A stretch of 10,623 bases of DNA from Bacteroidales bacterium UBA4318 (GTDB taxonomy: Bacteria > Bacteroidota > Bacteroidia > Bacteroidales > UBA932): the NCBI GenBank assembly GCA_002393895.1, contig DGUE01000160.1, forward strand, positions 1-10,623. Reading direction: 5' to 3'. Of this stretch, positions 1 to 5,519 are shown piece by piece. Numbering within the stretch: position 1 is the stretch's first letter; each line of letters opens with the position of its first letter. Below the pieces are notes generated by a model. That model was not told where the DNA came from and did not search any database. It was given only the letters and a program-made list of their open reading frames with translations. Both the position numbers and the translations under genes were made by a program.

Positions 1-79
1 CGCTCTTGCTAAGGAAATCTTCCAGGTTGATGGTCTTCCCATCTTGCTTCTGGCTTGGTCTCAAATTGAATACTCCCAT
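1..79 (-). CDS. Start of an unidentified protein, cut by the window edge
   Basis: On the minus strand an ATG at 79-77 opens a frame that stays open to the window edge. It reads MGVFNLRPSQKQ, then DGKTINLEDFLSKS. It begins 5 bases beyond the stop codon of the FolP/PurH hybrid, so it is probably cotranscribed with it. In many Bacteroidales the gene after purH is mreB, but this N-terminus lacks the DLGTAN start of MreB and I do not recognise it. With only 26 codons visible the call rests on the open frame, the tight spacing and plausible composition. No Shine-Dalgarno is seen, as is usual in this phylum. Confidence 0.4.
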   Translation of the reverse strand, partial: MGVFNLRPSQKQDGKTINLEDFLSKS

Positions 80-84
80 GGCTA

Positions 85-633
85 TTAATGCTTGAAGTGA
101 CGCTCACCGGTGAAGAGCATGGCTATTCCGAGTTCGTCGCATTTCTTGATCGAGTCTTCGTCGCGGATTGAGCCGCCGGGCTGGACTATGGCCTTTACTC
201 CGTACTTCGCCGCCAGGGTGACGCAGTCGTCGAACGGAAAGAAGGCGTCGGAGGCCAGCACAAGGCCACCGGCGGAAGAAGGCTCTGACAGCCAGACCGC
301 CTCGCTGCGCTCGGCCCCACCGTTCGCTTCGCTCACGGTCCCCCCTCTTACAGTGCCGAGGGTGGCATGGGTTTCAGGGGCTATCCCCCCATTTCTAACC
401 CCAACTTCACCTCCAATTCTATATAAACGAAGTGCCGGTTCGAGGCGCTGCCATTCGGTTTCGATGGGGACGTCGGCAGCGCCGGGGCGGGTGGAGACGG
501 CGCCGAAGTCGATGATGCCGCAGCCGCGCCCCAAGAGCGCCTTCACGCGCCGGCGCACCGCCGCCGGACTCATTGCCCGCGTCTCTTCCTGGAACGAATC
601 CGGCGTCAGATTGACAACTCCCATCAAAATCAT
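85..633 (-). CDS. Hybrid ORF: N-terminal piece of dihydropteroate synthase joined to C-terminal piece of PurH
   Basis: This 182-residue frame has three parts. Residues 4-69 match the start of dihydropteroate synthase (FolP): the [10 protein letters not shown] strand with its metal/pyrophosphate-binding Asn, then [13 protein letters not shown], the second loop. Residues 70-123 are Gly/Ser/Glu-rich and look like translated repeat DNA. Residues 124-182 match the extreme C-terminus of PurH (AICAR transformylase/IMP cyclohydrolase): [16 protein letters not shown], then FTGERHFKH at the stop. FolP lacks its later pterin- and pABA-binding strands. PurH lacks the IMP cyclohydrolase domain and most of the transformylase domain, including the catalytic Lys-His. 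The product is very unlikely to have either activity. Two starts are possible, ATG at 633 or ATG at 624 (MGVVNLTP); the second begins directly at the conserved motif. It could be a real gene remnant or an assembly join. Confidence 0.75.
   Translation of the reverse strand: MILMGVVNLTPDSFQEETRAMSPAAVRRRVKALLGRGCGIIDFGAVSTRPGAADVPIETEWQRLEPALRLYRIGGEVGVRNGGIAPETHATLGTVRGGTVSEANGGAERSEAVWLSEPSSAGGLVLASDAFFPFDDCVTLAAKYGVKAIVQPGGSIRDEDSIKKCDELGIAMLFTGERHFKH
265..426. repeat. Repeat-like insert between the FolP and PurH pieces
   Basis: The segment between the two recognisable protein fragments encodes nothing familiar, and its composition differs from its flanks. It contains the near-identical words CGCTGCGCTC (303-312) and CGCTTCGCTC (325-334), a short inverted repeat ACCGT...ACGGT (319-339), and a GGCT...AGCC hairpin near 281-293. 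On the minus strand it translates as [12 protein letters not shown], the kind of peptide produced by dispersed palindromic repeats rather than by a folded domain. The exact ends are uncertain. Copies elsewhere in the genome would prove it is a repeat; none is present in this window. Confidence 0.5.
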
Positions 634-637
634 AATA

Positions 638-645
638 CAAAGGTA
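638..645 (-). promoter_or_regulatory. Candidate sigma-ABfr -7 box upstream of the FolP/PurH hybrid
   Basis: The minus strand reads TACCTTTG, which fits TAnnTTTG. The box ends only 4 bases before the ATG at 633, so a start site about 5-7 bases downstream would fall on or inside that codon. This implies either a leaderless message or initiation at the next ATG (624). The -33 region has only a T-run (near 661-667 on the plus strand as A's) and no clean TTTG. Confidence 0.45.
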
Positions 646-699
646 ATGAATTCTGGCTTGAAAAAACTATTTACAAAAACAGGTCTGTAGTGGCGATTC

Positions 700-738
700 T
701 TGTAAAAAAACCGGCAAATAATACCGGTTTTTTTACAA
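700..738. terminator. Perfect 15-bp inverted repeat, bidirectional terminator-like
   Basis: The arms TTGTAAAAAAACCGG (700-714) and CCGGTTTTTTTACAA (724-738) are perfect complements around a 9-base loop (CAAATAATA). Read in either direction this gives an A-tract, a CCGG stem and a T7 tract, the layout of a bidirectional intrinsic terminator with a short GC core. It could end minus-strand transcripts leaving the rubrerythrin/ECF-S-like pair before the promoter of the hybrid ORF. The GC core is only 4 bp, so efficiency is uncertain. Confidence 0.5.
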
Positions 739-765
739 AACAATGCGTTTCAGAGGGCTTTTTGT

Positions 766-787
766 AAAAACGTTTATAATCGTTTTT
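766..787. repeat. Second A-tract/T-tract hairpin
   Basis: AAAAACG (766-772) and CGTTTTT (781-787) form a 7-bp stem around TTTATAAT. The design (A-tract, CG core, T-tract) repeats that of the 700-738 hairpin in weaker form. It may be a degenerate member of the same element or a weak terminator. Confidence 0.35.
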
Positions 788-831
788 TGGGGAAAAGGTA
801 GCCGTTTTTAGCAAGTCTTTAATTGTCAGTC

Positions 832-878
832 ATTTACGCAAACAGGTCGCTTATTTTTAAGCACCTGTTTGTGTAAAT
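832..878. repeat. Long interrupted inverted repeat downstream of the ECF-S-like gene
   Basis: ATTTACGCAAACAGGT (832-847) pairs with ACCTGTTTGTGTAAAT (863-878) at 15 of 16 positions. An inner GCTT/AAGC stem (849-852, 859-862) follows a one-base bulge, with loop ATTTTT. The structure lies 18 bases past the stop codon of the ECF-S-like gene on the minus strand. No T-run follows on that strand, so a 3' stabilising hairpin or an interspersed palindromic element is more likely than a classical terminator. A related word, ATTTACAAAAACAGGT, occurs at 669-684 (14 of 16 matches to the left arm). Confidence 0.55.
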
Positions 879-895
879 ACTTAATAATCAAAGGT

Positions 896-1471
896 TTACT
901 GGAAACGGGCATTTCGCCACCAAAGAGCAAAGCATACGGAAATCGTGACCGCGACTACCAACTGCACCCAAAGGGCGGTGGAAACCAGTTCCATCTGCAT
1001 GAGGCCGGCGCCAAGCACCAGAGCTTTCAGCCCATAGTATAAGGCCTTGCTCAGCAGAATCGAAATGAATGCTGCCAGACCGATACGGACAGGCACGGCA
1101 CCTCCGGTCAAATGGCCCGCAGCACCATCGCCCGACCCGGAAGAGAGCCTGGCGGTGAAGGCCTTGACCAAGCAACTGAACAGCAACACGTTAACCGAAA
1201 GTTCCGCGGCAATCACAAGGCATTTCGGGAAAACCGGATGCCCGGAAATGGCGAACGACACCAGCGGCAGGGCCACAGCAAGCACCAGCCCGTTCACGCG
1301 GCTGCGGCTCGCGAGAAGGGCTCCCAGCACGGCAAGGCGCATGGGATCCAGCAGATAAAAAGGCACCGAAGTCAGATGCGAAAGAGCCGGGACAGCCAGG
1401 ATGAACAAAACAGCGACGGCATCGGTGATGCCGATGCCGAGCGCTTTCTTACGTGCAATGGATGCAGCCAT
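896..1471 (-). CDS. Multipass membrane protein resembling an ECF transporter S component
   Basis: The protein has 191 residues and is strongly hydrophobic, with about five or six membrane segments (near residues 14-32, 46-66, 67-77, 83-104, 128-147 and 164-186). Conserved-looking stretches are FYLLDPMRLAVL (38-49) and SGHPVFPKCLVIAAEL (76-91), which I associate with small Bacteroidetes membrane proteins of the ECF S-component/BioY-like fold. Its substrate is unknown and no energising ATPase or T component lies nearby. A Gly/Ser-rich loop (109-125) separates the two halves. I chose the ATG at 1471 because it overlaps the rubrerythrin stop as TAATG. The frame extends further upstream (to 1528) only by running inside rubrerythrin, and those residues look non-membrane and unnatural. 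Cotranscription and coupled translation with rubrerythrin are likely. Confidence 0.7.
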   Translation of the reverse strand: MAASIARKKALGIGITDAVAVLFILAVPALSHLTSVPFYLLDPMRLAVLGALLASRSRVNGLVLAVALPLVSFAISGHPVFPKCLVIAAELSVNVLLFSCLVKAFTARLSSGSGDGAAGHLTGGAVPVRIGLAAFISILLSKALYYGLKALVLGAGLMQMELVSTALWVQLVVAVTISVCFALWWRNARFQ

Positions 1472-2010
1472 TAGTAGTTCTCTTTGTGAACCTCGAAGTA
1501 AGACTGGGGATGTGCGCACACGGGGCACATTGCAGGAGCCTTGGTGCCCACCACGATGTGGCCGCAGTTACGGCATTCCCAAACCTTGACCTCAGACTTC
1601 TCGAACACCTGTGCGGTCTCTACATTCTTAAGCAGTGCGCGATAGCGCTCCTCGTGCCTCTTTTCGATGGCGGCTACCATGCGGAACTTGGCTGCAAGGG
1701 GCTTGAAGCCTTCGGCCTCGGCGGTCTTTGCAAAGCCCTCGTACATATCGGTCCATTCATAGTTTTCGCCCTCTGCCGCGGCTGCGAGGTTGGCAGCGGT
1801 GTCCCCGATGCCTTCGAGCTCCTTGAACCACATCTTGGCGTGCTCTTTTTCATTGTCTGCAGTCTCCAGGAAAAGGGCTGCGATCTGCTCGTATCCCTCC
1901 TTCTTTGCAGTGGATGCGAAATAGGTGTACTTGTTGCGTGCCTGGGATTCTCCGGCGAATGCCGCCTGGAGGTTCTTCTCGGTCTGTGTTCCAGCGTACT
2001 TGTTTGCCAT
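1471..2010 (-). CDS. rbr: Rubrerythrin
   Basis: This 179-residue protein is a full-length classical rubrerythrin, a cytoplasmic non-haem iron peroxidase that reduces hydrogen peroxide in anaerobes. The four-helix diiron domain (residues 1-133) shows the expected ligands: E21 in [13 protein letters not shown]54-x2-H57 in the NEKEH motif, E85 in NYEWTDMY, and E116-x2-H119. Position 88 is Asp, where the Desulfovibrio enzyme has the redox-switching Glu97. The C-terminal rubredoxin domain has both knuckles, C146-x2-C149 and C162-x2-C165. The gene is first in a two-gene unit with the membrane protein downstream (TAATG overlap) and has its own -7 box at 2046-2053. Electron donors such as rubredoxin or an NADH reductase are not encoded nearby. 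Identification is secure; peroxide-responsive control is plausible but not shown by any operator I can see. Confidence 0.96.
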   Translation of the reverse strand: MANKYAGTQTEKNLQAAFAGESQARNKYTYFASTAKKEGYEQIAALFLETADNEKEHAKMWFKELEGIGDTAANLAAAAEGENYEWTDMYEGFAKTAEAEGFKPLAAKFRMVAAIEKRHEERYRALLKNVETAQVFEKSEVKVWECRNCGHIVVGTKAPAMCPVCAHPQSYFEVHKENY

Positions 2011-2045
2011 ATTGTATCTGTATTAGTTGTAGATTATCGTATTCG

Positions 2046-2053
2046 CAAAGATA
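2046..2053 (-). promoter_or_regulatory. -7 box of the rubrerythrin promoter
   Basis: The minus strand reads TATCTTTG followed by CGAA, a good match to the Bacteroidetes TAnnTTTG(C) motif, about 35 bases upstream of the rubrerythrin ATG. No clean -33 TTTG is present at the usual distance. The region upstream is T-rich. Confidence 0.6.
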
Positions 2054-2076
2054 GAAAATAATAAAGCGGAAAATGC

Positions 2077-2084
2077 TATATTTG
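2077..2084 (+). promoter_or_regulatory. -7 box of the sppA promoter
   Basis: TATATTTG followed by CGAA matches TAnnTTTG(C) and lies 20 bases before the sppA ATG, leaving a short A/T-rich leader without a Shine-Dalgarno. It mirrors the rubrerythrin box at 2046-2053 across a 23-base spacer. The -33 element is weak or absent. Confidence 0.6.
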
Positions 2085-2104
2085 CGAAAATAATTTTCAA
2101 AAAG

Positions 2105-3829
2105 ATGAAACAATTCTTCAAAACGCTTCTTGCCGTAATCTGCGGCATCCTGATTGCGAACATTCTTGTGTTTATGATTATCGCCGGCATAGTAGGCGCC
2201 GCATCCGGGACTACCGGCAAGAGCAGCACCGTGCTGCCCCATACGGGAGTGCTCGCCATCGATCTTTCCGAGGTGACCATCACCGAACAGGAAATGCCAC
2301 AGGACCCCATTGCCATGGTCCAGGGGCAGATGCAGGCAAGCGTGGGCATACATAAGGCAGTTCAGGCCATAAAGATAGCAGCCACCGACCCCGGAGTGAA
2401 GTTCATCTACCTCAAGTCCGATGCCAGCAGCACCGGCATTTCGGCCACGGGAGAGTTGCGCAAGGCTCTGGAAGAGTTCCGCCTCAGCGGCAAGCCCGTA
2501 ATCGCCTGGACCGAGAATCCCGGCACCGGCGGCTTCTACCTCAACTCCGTTGCCGACAAGATCTATATGTCTGAGTATCAGGGCGCGAACGGCGGCCTGG
2601 TGGGCCTTTGCTCGCAGTCCTTCTACCTCAAGGACCTGCTCGACAAGGCCGGACTCAACATGCAACTCATCCGCCACGGAAAGTATAAATCCGCCGGCGA
2701 GATGTATGTGCGCAACAGCCCCAGCGAAGAGAACAAGGAACAGTACAACCGCATGGTCGCTTCCATGTGGGAGACCATTGGCAAGACCATCGCCGAAGGG
2801 CGCGGCATCCCCTTCGAAAAACTGAACTCCCTGGTGGAGAACATCGAACTCTGCCTGCCCGAAGACTATCTGGCCGCAGGCCTTGTGGACGGCATCATGA
2901 GCCGCGATTCGCTTAAGCAGCGCCTGGCCGCCCTTGCGGTGGAGGAGGATTTCGAGCATGTGCAGTTCATCCCCTTTGCCGATTATGCAAACTCCAAGGT
3001 TATCACCAACTTCCGTGCGAAAGACAAGATAGCAGTGCTTTACACCGATGGCGAGATCATCGACGGCAAGCAGCCCACCAATGTGGCCGGAGACCGTTTT
3101 GCAAAGGTCATAGACCAGATCCGCTCCGACAAAGGCATCAAGGCAGTGGTACTCCGCGTGAACTCCCCGGGCGGCAGCGTGCTGGCTTCCGAGAAGATCA
3201 AGCATGAACTCGACCTCCTCGAAGTCCCGGTAATCGCATCTTACGGCGAACTCGCCGCATCCGGCGGATACTGGATCAGCAACGGCTGCGACAAGATCTT
3301 TGCAGATGCCACCACCCTCACCGGCTCCATCGGCGTATTCGGCATGATCCCCGAGGCCAGCAAGACTCTCAAAGACGTTGCCCACGTGGGCGTATTCTCT
3401 GCAAAGAGCCATAAGCATGCCGATATGATGCGCCTCACCCGTCCTTTCGACCAGGCTGAATATAACTATATGCTCCGCAGCATCGAGGCCATCTACGACA
3501 AGTTCACCACTATTGTGGCAGAAGGCCGCGGCATGGAAAAGACACGCGTGGACGAGATAGGCCAGGGCCGCGTCTGGACCGGAGCAGATGCCCTCCAGAT
3601 AGGTTTGGTAGATGAGATTGGCACTCTGGAAGATGCCATAGCATACGCCGCTTCTTCAATCGGAGCCGAAGATGTCTGCGTGCTTGAGTATCCCAAGCCC
3701 CTCACCCAGATGGAAAGCATCCTGGCCGCTTTAGGGCAGACTACCGACCACGACTACGTGAAGGCCTTCCAGAAGCTCTCCGAGCCTCAGGTAATAGCGC
3801 GTATGCCCTATCAGATAGTGGTTTACTAG
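2105..3829 (+). CDS. sppA: Signal peptide peptidase SppA, 67-kDa (two-domain) type
   Basis: SppA is a membrane-anchored serine protease of family S49 that degrades signal peptides left in the membrane. The 574-residue length and tandem S49 domains fit the long E. coli type. An N-terminal membrane anchor spans about residues 8-31. The first domain carries the general-base lysine in GKYKSAGE (K195), equivalent to K209 of E. coli. The second carries the nucleophile in ELAASGGYW (S386), equivalent to S409. The oxyanion-region motif VNSPGGS lies at 352-358 and TGSIGVFG at 406-413. The start ATG follows the -7 box at 2077-2084 directly. The gene is monocistronic: the stop codon interlocks with that of the convergent membrane-protein gene. 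Several long antisense frames run through it but are composition shadows. Confidence 0.96.
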   Translation: MKQFFKTLLAVICGILIANILVFMIIAGIVGAASGTTGKSSTVLPHTGVLAIDLSEVTITEQEMPQDPIAMVQGQMQASVGIHKAVQAIKIAATDPGVKFIYLKSDASSTGISATGELRKALEEFRLSGKPVIAWTENPGTGGFYLNSVADKIYMSEYQGANGGLVGLCSQSFYLKDLLDKAGLNMQLIRHGKYKSAGEMYVRNSPSEENKEQYNRMVASMWETIGKTIAEGRGIPFEKLNSLVENIELCLPEDYLAAGLVDGIMSRDSLKQRLAALAVEEDFEHVQFIPFADYANSKVITNFRAKDKIAVLYTDGEIIDGKQPTNVAGDRFAKVIDQIRSDKGIKAVVLRVNSPGGSVLASEKIKHELDLLEVPVIASYGELAASGGYWISNGCDKIFADATTLTGSIGVFGMIPEASKTLKDVAHVGVFSAKSHKHADMMRLTRPFDQAEYNYMLRSIEAIYDKFTTIVAEGRGMEKTRVDEIGQGRVWTGADALQIGLVDEIGTLEDAIAYAASSIGAEDVCVLEYPKPLTQMESILAALGQTTDHDYVKAFQKLSEPQVIARMPYQIVVY

Positions 3830-4845
3830 AGAAGCAGCAAAACTGCAAACACATATAGGGTGAACCCCTGGAACAGGGCCCTGGTGCGATTCTGCCGCGC
3901 AAGCAGCACATCCATCGGGGCCTTCTCTTTAATGGCGCTGAGTTCCTCGGCGTCCGGCATGCTGCGGAAAGCCCATTTGCGTATTATCTGCCCGTCGGAG
4001 ATGAAGCTGACTCCTCCGTTTGAGCGGTTGAGCGTAAGGAGTTCCTTGCGGTCGGCAAAATAGGTGCTGGCAAGCAGCGCAGGGTTCATCCCCTCGGCGG
4101 CTGCCTCCTCGGGGGTGGATGCAATCAGCAGCAGGGGAGTGAAGCCGTTTTCGGCCGCGGTGCGGGCGAACTCGGCAATGCGTCCGCTCTGCTCCTTATC
4201 CAGTTTGTCGTAGGCAGAAATCACCATCACATCGCCATCCGCCAGCAGCGAATCGGCATACACGTAGTTGGCATCGTAGAAGAACAGGGGCTGCTCTTCC
4301 AGTTCGGCACCGGGCTTGAATTTGGTGTAGTCCCGAAGCGGGATGGAGAGAGCGCTGAAGAGCATGAACAGCAACAGCGAAACCGCTGCCAGCGAGAAAC
4401 TTACGAACTTCACGCGCTGGGGCTTTCCAAGATTTCCCATGGGGATGAAAGCCAGGCACCACAACGCATCCAGGACCAGGTTCTTGAGCAGGGTCTGGGC
4501 ATGGTTCAGATGGATCAGTTCCCCGAAGCACCCGCAGTCCATGGAGGGCTTGGCAAGATAGAGGATGATGGTGATGAGAGTGAAGAAGGCCAGCAGGCCG
4601 CCGCTTGCAATTGCCACGACCTTACGCCATACGCCCGCAATTAGGGCAGCTCCCGCCAGCGATTCGGCCAGAGCGAAGGCCCCTGCCAGGATGCCGGAAA
4701 GCGGCAGCAGAAAGCTGAGATGGAAGAACTTGAGATATTCGTCCATTACCAGGGCGGAACCCACCGGGTCCATCATCTTGAGTATGCCCGCAACAAGCAG
4801 GACCATCCCCGTGATTACCGCGCATATTCTCTTGAATCCGTTCAT
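3826..4845 (-). CDS. MauE/DoxX-like membrane protein with a thioredoxin-like C-terminal part (BT_3928-like)
   Basis: The first ~165 residues form a DoxX/MauE-type membrane domain (segments near 8-26, 44-72, 78-98, 120-138 and 147-170). It carries the diagnostic motif MDCGCFGE with the Cys pair C104/C106. Residues ~185-300 look like a thioredoxin-like fold (VMVISAYDKLD, then FADRKELL and GVSFISDGQIIRKW) but contain no CxxC. A final hydrophobic helix (~324-339) ends the protein. From memory this arrangement matches the Bacteroidetes family typified by BT_3928; the function is not established. MauE relatives support disulfide or cofactor maturation of periplasmic proteins, so a redox-linked envelope role is possible. 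The start ATG overlaps the thymidylate kinase stop as ATGA, which makes this the last gene of the four-gene run. Confidence 0.8.
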   Translation of the reverse strand: MNGFKRICAVITGMVLLVAGILKMMDPVGSALVMDEYLKFFHLSFLLPLSGILAGAFALAESLAGAALIAGVWRKVVAIASGGLLAFFTLITIILYLAKPSMDCGCFGELIHLNHAQTLLKNLVLDALWCLAFIPMGNLGKPQRVKFVSFSLAAVSLLLFMLFSALSIPLRDYTKFKPGAELEEQPLFFYDANYVYADSLLADGDVMVISAYDKLDKEQSGRIAEFARTAAENGFTPLLLIASTPEEAAAEGMNPALLASTYFADRKELLTLNRSNGGVSFISDGQIIRKWAFRSMPDAEELSAIKEKAPMDVLLARQNRTRALFQGFTLYVFAVLLLL

Positions 4846-5519
4846 AATCTGCTGTCTACAAGGGCTTTGATCTTTGCAAAGATATCATCCGGAGGGAGCA
4901 TCTCTCCTGCTTCGTCGGAGCAATCCACAACCTGCAGGCCCTTATCGACCTCCGCCTGCCTAAGGTACATCGCCCGCACGCGCTTCTGGAACTCTATATC
5001 CGCCTCATGTATGTCCTGCGCGTGATGCAGATAGGCCCTGTCGGCGCCTTTGCGCTCGGATTGTATGTTCTTTTCCACAAAGCCGATGGGCACGTTAAGG
5101 AAGATGTTGAGGTCCGGGCGGGGCTCGTCGAACTCCCCGAATTCGGTGTTGAGTATCCATTCGCGCAGGGTCTCCGCTTCGTTCGCATCAGGGAGCTTCG
5201 CGCACTGGTAGGCTATGTTGGAATAGACGTAGCGGTCCAGCAGCACGGTGGCCCCGTCGGCAAGAGCCTGCCTTATTTCCGGCGCCGCCCCGTGGCGGTC
5301 TTCAGCAAAGAGAAGGGCTACCAGCTGGGGATGAACCTGGTCTATGGGGCCGAACTCCCCGCGCAGGAAGCGGCTGATCAGCCCTCCGTAAACGGGGGCT
5401 TCATAGCGGGGGAAGTGGATGTATTCGAGCTTCGGGCACTTCTGCCCGAGGTATTCGCGGAGTTTTCGCACCTGGGTGGATTTTCCGGCCCCATCCAGGC
5501 CTTCGAGTACTATCAGCAT
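4842..5519 (-). CDS. tmk: Thymidylate kinase (dTMP kinase)
   Basis: The enzyme phosphorylates dTMP to dTDP with ATP in the cytoplasm, an essential step to dTTP. The P-loop is EGLDGAGKST (6-15). Other landmarks are the FPR motif (36-38) contacting dTMP, AEDRH (72-76), and LLDRYVYSNIAYQ (93-105) with the D95-R96-Y97 signature. The LID region lies around residues 152-175 (SERKGADRAYLHH). At 225 residues it is slightly longer than the usual 205-215, the extra length being at the C-terminus. Its start overlaps the stop of the preceding transglutaminase-like gene as TAATG, and its stop overlaps the next start as ATGA. Translational coupling with envelope genes on both sides is therefore likely. A cytoplasmic housekeeping kinase inside an envelope-protein operon is notable but may only reflect lineage synteny. 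Confidence 0.95.
   Translation of the reverse strand: MLIVLEGLDGAGKSTQVRKLREYLGQKCPKLEYIHFPRYEAPVYGGLISRFLRGEFGPIDQVHPQLVALLFAEDRHGAAPEIRQALADGATVLLDRYVYSNIAYQCAKLPDANEAETLREWILNTEFGEFDEPRPDLNIFLNVPIGFVEKNIQSERKGADRAYLHHAQDIHEADIEFQKRVRAMYLRQAEVDKGLQVVDCSDEAGEMLPPDDIFAKIKALVDSRL

Noticed and set aside
85..633. A deliberate bifunctional folate enzyme (FolP-PurH fusion)
   Set aside because: Only about 66 and 59 residues of the parents remain and both active sites are missing, so a functional fusion enzyme is not supported.
110..646. A plus-strand frame opposite the FolP/PurH hybrid
   Set aside because: The minus strand carries unmistakable FolP and PurH motifs; the plus-strand product is low-complexity Ser/Pro/Arg.
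660..890. Possible CRISPR array or RNA gene in the AT-rich gap
   Set aside because: The repeated words are unevenly spaced, inverted rather than direct, and there are no spacers of regular length. No tRNA or known riboswitch architecture is seen.
1472..1528. A longer N-terminus for the ECF-S-like protein starting at 1528
   Set aside because: The extra 19 residues are encoded entirely within the rubrerythrin C-terminus and add a charged stretch. The ATG overlapping the rubrerythrin stop is the natural start.
1850..3418. A 522-codon open frame on the minus strand inside sppA
   Set aside because: It lies antisense to a clear SppA with intact catalytic motifs, runs into rubrerythrin in another frame, and has no family motif. 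It is a GC-rich shadow.
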